Shown in pieces: positions 21,067 to 33,281 of a stretch of DNA of 64,000 nucleotides. Position 1 is the stretch's first letter, and each line of letters begins with the position of its first letter. The notes under the pieces are model-generated. The model was not told the DNA's origin, made no database searches, and worked only from the letters and a program-made list of their open reading frames with translations. Position numbers and translations under genes: made by a program. The DNA comes from Cordylochernes scorpioides (Eukaryota > Arthropoda > Arachnida > Pseudoscorpiones > Chernetidae): positions 66,111,887 through 66,175,886 of the forward strand of contig CP092871.1 in assembly GCA_030710605.1 (NCBI GenBank), given 5' to 3'.

Positions 21067-22019
21067 ATTTAGTTTTATCATTTATTTTGACAGGAGAGGC
21101 GTTCTTCATTTTTATCAATTTCCTCCCAGCAAAAAAATAATGATTACCAATATGAAGATTAAGCACTGATTGATCGAGTTATTTCATGCCTCCACTTTCC
21201 TATCAACCTGGTTTTTTCCTATGCCAACCTCCATACCATTATATGCTATTGTTGTGTGTCAACAAGCAACCGACCGGAAATACACGTGACCGTTACAAAA
21301 TTATTTTAAATTTTGTTTATTTATTATTATCAGTGAAACGGCACCACAGAGATAACAGGTACAAGTTGTATTTGACCACTGACCACCGTTTCGCGGAAGG
21401 CGTTAAAAATACAACGTGCCAGTTATCGTTTGACCTTCGTGCTATTTATTTATTTATTTTTTTCTTTTTTTTCTTGCCCGACGAACGAAGATGTCCTGTC
21501 ACAGATTTAACCCTCCCAACGGCTACACCGATGAGAATCGGACCCCAACAACCCTCCGGGACCGGACCACAAACCCAGCCCTGGAACGGGCCCTGGTGAC
21601 CATAGCCCACCAGGATAATGTACTGCAGCCTCTCAATAAAATGAGCTTTACATCCCCACTTCAGCCTCATCAATATATACATAGACATTCTTGTATTCTC
21701 TTCCCATATTAACAGTGTTTGCTTCCAGGTTTGATCTCACAAATTCTACAGGTGTGTCAGTTTATATCAAATTTATATACTATCACATTCAAACAAAATG
21801 TAAAATCTGTAATGCTAAAGATCAACAATCAAATGGACTCTCAAATATACATATAGGGTATTAATTTAACATCAAATTTTTGAAATTTATTTTTATATGT
21901 AGTCAAAATTTATCTAAGGTGTGACTGACCAAGCTGGTCAGGAATCTAGGCCTTATTATATCAATTTGGAAATTATAAACATTGTATATTAGATAATAAA
22001 GGCATATATTGGATTTAAT
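21067..22019. other. Spacer with a GC-rich exon-like stretch
   Basis: About 21480-21640 is GC-rich and open in two plus frames. One starts at an ATG at 21491 and encodes CHRFNPPNGYTDENRTPTTL, then RTTNPALERALVTIAHQDN, before running into AT-rich DNA. I recognise no family and see no clean splice sites. It may be a captured or decayed exon, or chance. Confidence 0.35.
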
Positions 22020-22095
22020 AAAATATTTATTTTGCCAATATTTCAGCTGGCTGAACGCCAACCTTTATCGAGGCATTACATTTTTGTATACACAA
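22020..22095 (-). mobile_element. PLE 3'-end fragment with hammerhead-like core
   Basis: Read inverted, CCTCGATAAAGGTTGGCG, TTCA, then CCAGCCGAAAT (22040-22073): a 7-bp stem GGTTGGC/GCCAGCC followed by GAAA, the arrangement of PLE hammerhead motifs. The flanks match 40776-40880 inverted. The CTGANGA box is degenerate. Confidence 0.65.
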
Positions 22096-22378
22096 ATTCA
22101 GCGTCGCAGAGTGGTATAATATCACAGTTGAAATCATTTAAAATACATTCTAATGAATTAAATATGGATTGCTCTATTTTCAAAAAACATTGTATATATA
22201 TATATATATTTTTTTTTTTAAATCTCGAAATAGATTTACACTACTGTTTTGAATTTCACAGACTAATATATAAACAATCTATATTTAGACCAAATTTATC
22301 TTGATTAATAAATTATTTGATGAAAAAACCATACATATATTTGATATTAACTATGAACCTAATTACCGATATAAAGTA

Positions 22379-22547
22379 GAACCTTTCTATAGAGGACACC
22401 TAAATACAGAGCAAAAGTGTCCTTTAGAGAGAAGTGTCCTCTTACCAGAGTTACTAAATAGCAAAAATAGTGAATTTGGTAATATGAAAACTTCCCTTAG
22501 TAGAGAGGTGTCCACTAGTGGGAGTGTCCTCTTTCTCTCTGAGGTTC
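22379..22547. mobile_element. 169-bp MITE with GAACCT...AGGTTC ends
   Basis: TA flanks (22377-22378 and 22548-22549). The left end GAACCTTTCTATAGAGGACA and the inverted right end GAACCTCAGAGAGAAAGAGG form terminal repeats. Inside, GTGTCCT phrases recur on both arms. No coding. A distinct family from the Tigger MITEs, although the TA target suggests Tc1/mariner mobilisation. Confidence 0.8.
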
Positions 22548-22549
22548 TA

Positions 22550-24371
22550 TGCATTTAAAAATGTTGTGAATGTTTATATAGGCCAAAAAGATGGGGCACA
22601 TTGAAAGTATTGTATAAATGTGTCCCATATCTCTATATAAAGAGGATCTCCCTAATCACATCTATTTGTACACAGGATTCCTACTTTTGAGATTGATAAG
22701 ACTTCTAACTAAAGAAGGGGGGATTCAGATTGTTGTATATATATTCTAATTAAATAATTATTCCTACAGAATATGTGTGTGTAAGATCACAAGTAAATAG
22801 GTGCCTATTAGGCACCTATATACCATAAGTTTCTCTTTGTTTACTATGTTATAAGTTTCTCATTTATTTTGTTCTCTCTCTTGTAAATCAATAAAGATAA
22901 TGTTTGATGAATCTTTTTGGAATCAGTATCTTTAAATAGTCTAAGCTAAGTCAACACAGATCTTTCTAATTTAAAGAATCACAAAATTTAATGCATTGAA
23001 TGTAATTTGTGATAATACTAGTCGTTGATGTGGTGGTAGAAATAGAAAGATAATCTTGAGTAGCATAGAAAGTATGTTGAAAAATTAATTATTTTTGTGT
23101 TGGTGTAGAATATATTGTTTTAAATAAATAAACATCTCTCTAATCACAGAGTTCAGAAATATTAAATATATAATATATTGGCAGCTAATAACACAAACAG
23201 GAACAATAAAAGATTGGCATAAATACATGTCAATTCTGACACTTCAAATGACAATAGGTTAGTTTCATTTTTAAATTTCCCACTTATTTTTTTTATTATT
23301 ATTATTAATACACAGCAGCATATACCTATATGGATATTTTTTGTTTAGGATTATTCTTTAAAACTATATTTATAAATTAGATAATTAATTTTCAACCAGA
23401 AGATTTTCTTTAATAATATAAAAAATATATTTTTTAAAGAAAAAATCAATCAGACATTATCATCAGATATTATGATGATCAATAAAAGCTTTTTTTTTTT
23501 CAATTTATTTTTAAAATTTACATTTGCAATCTCTTAACTTTTTGTAATGTCAAGAGATAAAAAGTAAAATTTAACACACACACAAAAAGTTATCAACATA
23601 TATTACTTTTTTAACTTTCATTAGATATATATTATAATTATTGAATTACTGCTAATTTAATTTCATTGTGAAAATATATATATTTTAAATTTAAAATATC
23701 AAAACAAACTTAAAATATTAATAATTTATTAATAACACCTTTTTATATTAATATTGTGCCTATTTTTAAAATATATATATAAGAAAACATGCAAAAAAAT
23801 GAATGTATTATCAATGGTCCAATAGTTTTGTCTATTGTATGTTTACTATGTTTGATTAGACATATGTAAACAATTTAGGATATTCTTCGAAATTTTTTTT
23901 TAAATATGGAATATTTTTATAATAAAAATTCATTGCTATATAATTTTAAACAAGTTTACAATTTTTTTTAATTTTTTATTTTGGACTTGAAAACAACAAA
24001 AATGAAAATATATTAATATGATAAGAAACAAATATATAGGTTTATTCGGTATGGTTTAAAGTGTAGCAATCAATTATATTTCAGCAACCTATGATGACAA
24101 TTTCCGAAATCTGTAATATGCGATGTTTGAATACACTCGCATCCTCGACAGCTGATTCGATCAAGACAACAATCTCAAAAGCAAAAGGCAGGTCAAATTA
24201 TTGTCAACCAAATATATTATAAATATATAACTATATGTAATGTTTAATTCTAATTAAATGTCAAACACATTTTTGTAAACAAATACCTTAAAGCGATTTG
24301 TTTTAATGAAAATTATTTTTTTACAAGACTATTATGGCATATAACAAAATGGAGTAAATAAAAACACCTAC
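22550..24371. other. Very AT-rich DNA, probably CRTC intron 1
   Basis: No gene, long frame or clear element boundary. It contains long A and T runs and a perfect palindromic hairpin ATAGGTGCCTATTAGGCACC-type at about 22797-22822. It lies downstream of the CRTC exon 1 splice donor on the minus strand, so it is inferred to be intronic. I could not find a second CRTC exon here or further left. Confidence 0.5.
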
Positions 24372-24482
24372 TCGAGTAGCACGATTAACTTCACGCATAA
24401 TTTGTTCAAAGGCAGCTGTCTCTTCTGCCTGTTTTTGATTATGAAGAGCAATTTTCTCACTAAATTTCCTTGGATTCGCCAT
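24372..24482 (-). CDS. Crtc: CRTC/TORC first coding exon (N-terminal CREB-binding domain)
   Basis: The minus-strand ATG at 24482-24480 (context ATCAACATGG) opens 37 codons starting MANP and then [20 protein letters not shown], continuing [13 protein letters not shown]. This is the hallmark start of CREB-regulated transcription coactivators. In that family it forms the coiled-coil that tetramerises and binds the CREB bZIP region, so the protein works in the nucleus as a cAMP/calcium-responsive coactivator and is kept cytoplasmic by phosphorylation. The exon ends in phase 0 at CGA, followed by GTAGGT, a good splice donor. Later exons are not visible in this window. It is too short to be noticed as a long ORF. 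Confidence 0.93.
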
Positions 24483-25244
24483 GTTGATTTCTAAGTTGTA
24501 TCGGAAACTCTATAACCCAGAGTTTCCTTAGCGTATTTTTCACCACAGTTTGTAAACAAACAAAAAATATAAAGCTAAAAATTAATAACAAAGCTTTACA
24601 AAGGAATATCTATGAAAATAAATGCCAGGGATATTAAGAGCTTATGAACTGTAATTATATTTTATAATATATTTAAATTTAGTTTAGAGTAAAGAATTTG
24701 ACATTTTTGAAGGTTTTTCCATGTAAAAAAAAAAAATCATAAATTTGAGCATTGATTATATTTTGATTTTATAGGTTTTGTGCGTGTACTTTGAATTACT
24801 TTTATAAAATTGAAAGAATTTAGTTAAACGATTTTAATTTTTAAAATGGTAGCAAATATATACTAATCAGAAATAAACTTTTTTTTTTTTTTGTAATAAG
24901 AGAGATCAACTTGAAATGTTTCTATCTTGCACTCGATTGGTTTCTGAATTATGCTATTTCAAATTTAAGGTTTATTCTTATTCAGGTAGTTGGTTTCGAC
25001 ACAAGAGCAATGCCTTCCAAATTTATGTCTATTTCTCCCGTTCTTAGTATTTTAATCAATTAGAGTCTTTAGTTGTCCTGAATTGATTCATTTGGCATTA
25101 ATTCGTATTTTAAGGGAGATTTTAAAAAACATATAGTTTTTAATTTACTTAGGTACATTTTAAAGTCAAGGAGACAGAATTTATTTCTCAGTATTATGAA
25201 AATTCAAATATATATCTTAATCTGATATTATATCAATTTGTCTT
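24483..25244 (-). promoter_or_regulatory. CRTC 5' leader and upstream region
   Basis: This is AT-rich DNA between the CRTC start codon and the left LTR of the large LTR element. GGAAACTC (24503-24510) and GAGTTTCC (24520-24527) form an 8-bp stem with a 9-nt loop about 20 nt upstream of the ATG, inside the presumed 5' leader. No TATA or initiator can be assigned with confidence. The LTR element points the other way, so its 5' LTR and CRTC are divergent with about 760 bp between them. Confidence 0.45.
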
Positions 25245-26092
25245 TGTAGAGGCCACTTCTGGGGCCTCCTCAAAGTCACCCACAGAATCAAAGAAAAGCC
25301 GGTGAACAATGAAGCGGACTTCGAGAATTCTTCTCTGTAAAAAACCAGCCCATCTCTTCACCTCCTTTTTTATTTCTAGTTTTTTTTTTTAATAACATAT
25401 AGTACTATAATAAATTTTCCTTTTATTTTAAATAAGCAGTTATTTTTGGGCTTTCTATTTATTTAATTAATATTTTTAAATTAATATTTCGAAAGATAAT
25501 TTTTTTATTATAATTTTATTTTTTTTTAATGTCTTTCTTATCACAGATAAAGATTTATTTTTTAATTTTTGTTTGGTCACCCTGGGAGGAAAAAGTTAGT
25601 GGCAAGCAAGTTTTTGGGGGGGAGCTGGTCAGTGGTAGATAAGATAGTCACGAGGAAGTTTTAGTGGGGGGCGGTGCTGGTTAGAAAAAGATAAGAGAGT
25701 AGGGAAGCTAGTAAAAAAATGTAGTCCTAAAAGAATTTTTTTTGGGGAGGGGCTTCCAGCCTTCCAGCTGAAGCACTAAAGTTAAGTATTTTCTTTTTAT
25801 AATGAATTTTTTTTAAACAGATATATATATGTAAACTTTCCCACTCAATCGTCATTGCATATTTATTTATTTCATTTCTTATCTTTGTGTTTTTCTTTTG
25901 GTCAAAAGAGATAAATAAATATATAATGTAAATTTAACCAGAGTTTATGTCCTTCCTTTTTAACCCCAGTGCGTGCAGGATACACGCAAACTATATATCT
26001 TTTTATAGCAGGATGTGTTATTTTTGTGAACTCCCTGAGAAAGAAAGAGGCTCATGGATATCAGACAATAGCGTCAGATATTCCCCACATCA
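25245..26092 (+). repeat. Copy 1 5' LTR
   Basis: 848 bp, from TGTAGAGGCCACTTCTGGGG to TTCCCCACATCA. It differs from the 3' LTR at only a handful of positions, mostly lengths of T runs and of a TA microsatellite, so the insertion is young. The LTR includes a long T-rich block and a G-rich segment at about 25610-25760. Confidence 0.94.
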
Positions 26093-26330
26093 ATGACGCC
26101 TTCAACGTGGAGCCGATCAGTTCCATTATGGCCACGAAAGGTTCACGGTAAAATAGCGCCCTGCTGCTTGAAAACATGTAACATGTAAAATCCTGTCTAA
26201 AGCATAAAACTAATAGATAAATGTGTGCAAGTTGGAGGCTACGGAAAATCCAGTAAAGAATGGGAAAGTCCACGAGGCGGCCAACCACGTGGAGAACAGA
26301 TCCCGCCATTTTCTTTTTTAAGGTAAGATT
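26093..26330 (+). promoter_or_regulatory. Copy 1 primer site and leader
   Basis: Directly after the LTR, ATGACGCCTTCAACGTGGAGCC is a degraded match to the tRNA-Lys(CUU) primer complement TGGCGCCCAACGTGGGG. The leader continues with phrases shared with copy 2 (GGCCACGAAAGGTTCACGGT; ATCCCGCCATT) and ends with TTAAGGTAAGAT, which could act as a splice donor. The same phrase in copy 2 is GAGGTAAGAT. Confidence 0.6.
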
Positions 26331-29300
26331 TAATACATTTGTGGTGGTGCCTTTTTTTTTTTTTTAATATTAGATAAACGAGCCATATTTTTTTAATTAA
26401 GCCAAATAATATGCTAGAAGGCCGCAGTTGTCCACTTACATTTTAGTTTTAAAATTTAGAGTAATGCCAAATTTATATTTAAAACTATTTGTACTATGTG
26501 TAAAAAGATTTTCGCATAAAAATAGAACGCCGTTTTTAGCCTATTGTGTAACATCATATTATATTTTTTTAAATTAATACAATTGAACATTGGAAATCAT
26601 TGGGATTAGGCGTTCGACGTCAAATTTTACATATAGCAATTATAAGTAGTGGCTTAAAAATATGTACAGTCAGCACATTCGCCTCTAAATGTACATCCTG
26701 CAGAATCTATTAAACTTGATGTATTGGTCTTTATTGCAAGCAGCTTATTTGTATCGGTCAAGTAAAGTTGGTTTTCTTCCCTTGGATCAGAAGTTAATGG
26801 ACATTTTATCAGAAGGTGTTCAGGGGTTTGTTGTTAGTTTCCACAAGTACATGCAAGTGAACCAATTTTGCCAATTCTAAACAAATATGTGTCGAGGTCA
26901 CCATGTGTCCAGTATAAAAATTTTGAACGTTATAGAAGTTGGGTTATAACTTAAAACACTACATCATTTTGTAATCTATCTTTTAAATCATATATTGTCA
27001 ACACCAGTAATTTTTTTAGCAAGATACACTAGTTTAGAGTATAATTTTTTTGTGTTTATTAATTAACAAACTTAAAAATTCCGTTATACTAGCTGGTAGA
27101 TAGAAAATTACAAGGAAAATTTTTAGCGGAAAAAAAATGCAAAGAATCTGAGAAACCATGGGAAAGCAAATAAAGATATCAATCAATGTCAAATTCTAGA
27201 CTTCCTCCCCCGCAAGTTTGATTGACAAGTCGGCGAGACACTAAGGGTTTCAAGAGAACCGCTTTTCCCGTCTACAAGGAAATTTTTAACAAAGACAGTC
27301 TAGACCAAGCGTTTGGTGGGAAAGGTACGTTTTTTGAAAGGCTTAGCCTTTAAGCTTGGCACTATGCCTGCCACATATTTCTTCCACTTCTTTTATTTAT
27401 CTATTCATTTTAATTTAATTTAATATTCTAATAATATGCCAAATATATTTAAAAACAAATTTTTAGGACAAGATAATATATTTATGGATGCCAGTATGGC
27501 CAATTTTATGGTAAAAAGCCATCGCAACGCAATTCTCTTGTGTAAAATGTTTTATTACCATTTAGATTACAGTTATGTATAATAATATTTATTTTCTTCA
27601 TCATTTATTTCAATTTACTTCCTTTTTATATATTTTTAAGTTACTTTAGGTCATGCAAACAAGACGTTTGCTCAATTATAGTTTTAGATATAAACGTGTT
27701 CCAATTTTTATTTTTAACAGTGTAGATGATCTCTTAAACCGGTCTTGTAATTTATTTTAATGCATGGGAATCTTAAACTGGTATTGTAATTTTCTTTCAT
27801 TGTCAAGCATAGTAGCGAGTACGCAAAATAGTGTTTTATAATTCTGTAGAATTGTATATTCTTATTTGTAACTCTTCGTGGAGGGAAATGCGTGACAACA
27901 GTATAGCGTTTATTGACAGAAAAAACCTCCTTTGTATGGATTATTAGCCTTTTTTTTTTCCCAGTCACCTTCAATTATATTTTTTGCATGTGTCACGCAC
28001 ATTAAAAATAGTACTGCATATAGTTTTATCTCTCCCATTTATAGATGTATTTATATTTTATTATTTAATTATTATCGTATTCAATCCAATAGCGATTTTT
28101 TGTTATAATATGATAGCCCATATTACAGAATTTGGCGGGGAAGGTTTTTTCTTTTTTAATGAAAGTAGTGAAATTGTTGTTTCTTTTCTTTATCTCCAGC
28201 CAAAGAACGAGATCATTTTTATATAACCTGCATCCTTTAGAAATTAATGACTCTATTTCGAAATAAGAACTTAGCAGTTTACTAGATAATGGTTATACAG
28301 GTAACCTTAGATAAACAGAGATAAAAATTTTGCACCTCGTGTATGTTTGCACTTGACTGGTTTTGATAAGCCTTTCCAGAAAAAACCTTATCTTCAGGTT
28401 GCTTGGCAGCAGAAGCCAATAACAAAAGAAACTTATAGTATCATAGCAGACTTAAAAACTCGTTTCGACATCGGCTTTCGTAGTTTTATGAAATGTGACG
28501 TCAGGCATTGGTAACCAGTAGCAAAGACCACATTTCTGGGAGGTCGGGAATAGGCCTTGGAGACTAAAGACTTGCGTAGTTTTGAACTGTGGATATCGGA
28601 GAATGTAATTCTGTCTACAAATTTGTATACTATTTAATAGGATTTAAAGATACTTACGAAGGTGGACGTGAGTGAATAACGACATAGAACAATATCCCGA
28701 TGGACGCCACCGCGCGCAAAACCACGTGGCATGAACCAGTTGAAGAGTGGGTCACTGTGGTAGGATGTGGAGAGAATCATCTGAAATATATGCATCATTT
28801 ATAAAATATAGACTATCCACCTGCAGGCTGATGCACCAATTTCGCTCAGAATTTCCAAGATTGATTAACCGGCATGCCAAGTCAATCTACGCAAGATGTA
28901 GTTGTGCCAACCTGCACCTTTTCAGATGTGTCTAGGCTCGGTTCACCTCTGTCATACCACGAGAAAACACTGCGACAGCCATGTCTTAACGAGATAAACC
29001 TTTAGTACCATAACGATATATATATTTTAGCATGCAATTCCGCAATTTAGTGAGACTTCGATAAGGAAAGCGTGCTGAATCAAACCAGGTCAAGTCAAAA
29101 TACACATAATACCATCAAAAGTGTAAAAGAAACTAGCCTGCAATTGATAGTAAAAATTTTAAACTACCGCGTAGTGAGCAAACGTAGTCCCTAGCAGAAC
29201 AAATAGGTCAATCTAATATAATGATGTCTAATCTATTTTATTTTAGTTAAAAGGAGGTCCAGGCTGGACTAAAGAAAAGAACAATATAGTAGACCCTGAT

Positions 29301-32104
29301 ATATATAAAATAAAATGCGTATAAAACAAAACCCTTCCCATAGATAGGCACTCTAGGTAAATTAAGAAAGCTGTCTAAGAAACAGTCAGTTCATAAAATT
29401 TTAGTATGTATTAAATGGGAGAGAACAAAATTGAGCAGAACTTTTTTCTTTTGTAGAATTTTTTTTTTATGAAACCTTAAGTTTTGAAATTCCATGTTAA
29501 AATTTTTAAATTTCTCTCTCAATGCATATTGTAAGTATAGACAATCAGTCTTGTTAATATTTGGCAATTAGGTGTAACCAATTTGGCACAAATATTCAAG
29601 TTTAGGGTAAATTTTTTATTAAGATTAGATTTAAATAGAATAAGATATTATTTGACCAAGAAGCGACTGGAAAACCAGAACGCTCTTGAGTGGCTATTAG
29701 GTGATAACTTTCCAGTTATGAACAACGAGTTAGTACTTCAGTATGGTGCATAGTTTACAGTAGGATCGGTGGCGCAAGCAGCTAAATAGATGTATAGGTA
29801 TAGCTGGGCGACATCAAGTTTACTCCAGAGCCACACAACAACTCCAGAGAAAGATGTACTGCCGAGGTCAGAGTAGTGTTTGGCGGCGAGCTGTTTGTGT
29901 TCTTAGTGACGTCCAAGGTTGAGTATACGAGCCATCGTATAACGCTCAATAATCCCTTGAATTGAGATTAAGTAGACATAGACAATCAGAAGCCAGGTAG
30001 TTTAGAGCAGTGGTGCAGCAGAGTGTAGGTTTCCACATTAGCACAGATATCGGTTGGGTATATACAGACGCCCTTTAATTCCATATCCTAGAACTATTGT
30101 GTGTTGCCTACAGTCAACAGGTAGAATAAAGTTGTTGACTAGTGGTGTAGAGTGGTTGCTGTGACTGGAGCGTGTTTGAGGAGATAAGGTCAATCAATAG
30201 GATCTTATCAGTGGAGGAAGCGCCTCCAATTGTTTGTCGCCTTCATGAGTTGAATGTCCTATTCTTTGTCGCTCTAATTAGTAAATTGCCCTATTAAATT
30301 ATCTTTGCAGTGGTACTAGGTGTTGAGACAAAGACAATTTAGGGACTTTGATATTTACAATTATTTTTAAAGTTAGGTTAGCTTACAGCTGAGACTGATA
30401 TCAGTCATTGAATATAAATAGTTAGTAAGAGATTGTATGAGGCATAGGTTAATTTATATTGAAGGGCATTTAGTTCCCAAGTTTTATTGAATATTTTCTT
30501 TGATTTCATGATGTCCTAGAAGTTAGCTATTGTTAGGGTAAATTTAGCAATGATAATTGAGGTAATTTGGCGTTTATAGCAATTTTTAACTATAGTATGT
30601 ATGCAGTCAATGAATGTGATGTATGAATGGAATGACTAGTGATTGTTGTCAAAGTTAAAAACTATTATATTGTTAGACCAAACTACATTTAGAATAGTGT
30701 TAGGGAATTTTAATAGGATCGATTTTATTTTGATTTCAAATTTGTTAGGGATATAAGCCTCTCGGGACAATGCAATTCTCAAATTAGAAAATAGTCGCTC
30801 CTTTAGTTAGGCTTCCTTCGGGAATATGAGTTTTTTTTTTTTTGTTAACTTTTGATATGTGTGAAACTTTGGTGGACTTAGCGGGTTTTCACCGGCGCAC
30901 CAGATGACTACATACAATTCAATTAAATCAATGTAGGGTTTGATAACTGGGTGGTATCTGGTTGCAAACCCCAGTAGGGGAAGTGTGCGCTATAAGTATG
31001 CTTCCTTCCATACGGATAACGTTAGTGGTAAAAGACTGAGTTAGGGTGGGTCTTGCAAGTTGGGGACTTGATCGGTTCTATGCGCTGACCCATTTGTTGG
31101 GTCTGATACTATTAATAGGGACGCGCGAGGTTTCGTAGTGTCTTCAGATGACTGACACGAGGACTCTTCGGCGAGGGTATCAATAAGTGCAGAATAGGCC
31201 AGTTAATCACGCCACGGGCTTTGTGCTGGACGTGAGGTCTTTGGCATTTCGGGCTTTGTGCTGAATGTCGTATTTACTCATGATGAGTTGGATGATGTGT
31301 TCATCCTGAAGAACCAACTCGGCCCAGTCAGTCTTTATAAAGGACTCCCTACCAGATGTACTATGGTAGTACATTGATAAAATACTATTTATTTTATTTT
31401 CATTAGGTATTAAACAAGTTTAGAGCTTGATCATGTTAGTTTAAATTAGTTAGTAGCAAACCCATATAGAATTGGACATGTTTCAACGAAAAAGGCATGG
31501 AACTGATAGAGATAAATTTTGTCTGACAGGCACTGGGTCAAGTCTGATGTGAAGTCACCAGTTTTTTTTTTTTTTTTGATTCACTATAGGTCTTTCATTC
31601 TATTTTTTTTATTTTGTTTGAATTCATTATAGTTCAAGCTTGAATTCATTTGGCTCCCTTATTTATTTATTTAATTTTGTCTAAATTCATCATTGGCTTT
31701 CTTATTTATTTAATTTGTTTGAATTCATTATTGGCCTTTTATTTATTCAATTTTGTTTGAATTCATTATTGGTTTTCTCATTTATTTAATTTTGTTTGAA
31801 TTCATTATTGGCTCTTTTATTATTATTATTTTGGTCACTAAGCATTATTATTTTTAAACTAGTAGGCATGCACCTTCCCACAAATGTGTCAAATCTTACG
31901 TATAAATAGATGTATATATGTGTTTATAACCCTTGTGTTCCAGGCACCCTAAGACTCCGGATATACCTATCACAATACTATCCGTGTCACAGAGTGGAAT
32001 TAAAAAAAAAGCCAGTCTTGCATTCAACTGGCGAATAAATAGAATGCATGGCGCCCTTTGTTTTGACATTTTTTTTTATTTTAGACAGTGCTATTGTTTC
32101 CGCT
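26331..32104 (+). other. Copy 1 non-coding interior
   Basis: About 5.8 kb without a supported gene. Short open frames (for example 27984-28226 and 28747-28935) are not conserved in copy 2. Blocks well conserved between copies include 27170-27370 (GACAAGTCGGCGAGAC), 28330-28600, 28680-29000, 29690-30300 and a GC-rich block at 30880-31330 (CCAGTAGGGG; GACACGAGGACTCTTCGGCG). A repeated TTTGAATTCATTATTGGC phrase occurs at about 31610-31810. Conservation without frames suggests RNA-level function (packaging, dimerisation), which is inference. Confidence 0.7.
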
Positions 32105-32400
32105 AATCCAGAGCATTCCCCGACCTCCATTTTTTTTGGCCCCGGAGATTTGCCTTGCTCCCTCGCAAGCCAGAGCATCCATGACCTCCACTTTTGACCC
32201 CGGAGATTTGCCTTGCTCCCTCGCAAGCCAGAGCATCCATGACCTCCACTTTTGACCCCGGAGATTTGCCTTGCTCCCTCACAAGCCAGAGCATCCCTGA
32301 CCTCCACCTTTGACCCCGGAGATTTGCCTTGCTCCCTCGCAAGCCAGAGCATCCATAACCTCCACGTTTGACCCCGGAGATAGTCCTGCTCCCTCGCAAG
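32105..32400 (+). repeat. 58-bp tandem repeat before the 3' LTR of copy 1
   Basis: About five units with the phrases GACCCCGGAGATTTGCC, TTGCTCCCTCGCAAGCCAGAG and CATCCATGACCTCC repeat at 58-bp steps (phrase starts 32140, 32198, 32256, 32314, 32372). Copy 2 has one unit at this place (about 45315-45372), so the expansion is specific to copy 1. Open frames on both strands here arise from the repeat and are not genes. Confidence 0.93.
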
Positions 32401-32431
32401 CCCAAATCCCGTGGTCTTGGCGGGGAAGGAT

Positions 32432-33277
32432 TGTAGAGGCCACTTCTGGGGCCTCCACAAAGTCACCCACAGAATCAAAGAAAAGCCGGTGAACAATGAA
32501 GCGGACTTCGAGAATTCTTCTCTGTAAAAAACCAGCCCATCTCTTCACCTCCTTTTTTATTTCTAGTTTTTTTTTTTAAATAACATATAGTACTATAATA
32601 AATTTTCCTTTTATTTTAAATAAGCAGTTATTTTTGGGCTTTCTATTTTTTTAATTAATATTTTTAAATTAATATTTCGAAAGATAATTTTTTTATTATA
32701 ATTTTATTTTTTTTAAATGTCTTTCTTATCACAGATAAAGATTTATTTTTTAATTTTTGTTTGGTCACCCTGGGAGGAAAAAGTTAGTGGCAAGCAAGTT
32801 TTTGGGGGGGAGCTGGTCAGTGGTAGATAAGATAGTCACGAGGAAGTTTTAGTGGGGGGCGGTGCTGGTTAGAAAAAGATAAGAGAGTAGGGAAGCTAGT
32901 AAAAAAATGTAGTCCTAAAAGAATTTTTTTGGGGAGGGGCTTCCAGCCTTCCAGCTGAAGCACTAAAGTTAAGTATTTTCTTTTTATAATGAATTTTTTT
33001 TAAACAGATATATATGTAAACTTTCCCACTCAATCGTCATTGCATATTTATTTATTTCATTTCTTATCTTTGTGTTTTTCTTTTGGTCAAAAGAGATAAA
33101 TAAATATATAATGTAAATTTAACCAGAGTTTATGTCCTTCCTTTTTAACCCCAGTGCGTGCAGGATACACGCAAACTATATATCTTTTTATAGCAGGATG
33201 TGTTATTTTTGTGAACTCCCTGAGAAAGAAAGAGGCTCATGGATATCAGACAATAGCGTCAGATATTCCCCACATCA
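32432..33277 (+). repeat. Copy 1 3' LTR
   Basis: 846 bp, nearly identical to 25245-26092. It is preceded by the purine tract GGCGGGGAAGGA and followed by TCTT, the target duplication. Confidence 0.94.
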
Positions 33278-33281
33278 TCTT

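Larger units (their letters stand above)
25245..33277 (+). mobile_element. Large non-coding LTR retroelement, copy 1 (8.0 kb)
   Basis: It is bounded by the 4-bp duplication TCTT (25241-25244 and 33278-33281), with near-identical LTRs of 848 and 846 bp starting TGTAGAGGCC and ending CA. A degenerate tRNA-Lys-type primer site follows the 5' LTR, and a GGCGGGGAAGGAT purine tract precedes the 3' LTR. The 6.3-kb interior has no frame with gag, protease, RT or integrase motifs. It aligns by eye along its length with copy 2 (34696-46260), and its right half with the 3' region of the gypsy remnant at 60.8-63.4 kb. This is a LARD-like derivative that would depend on enzymes in trans. Confidence 0.92.

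Noticed and set aside
31987-32548. A 169-residue repetitive protein on the minus strand, with overlapping frames on both strands
   Set aside because: All these frames are created by the 58-bp GC-rich tandem repeat, and copy 2 has only one unit and no such frame.
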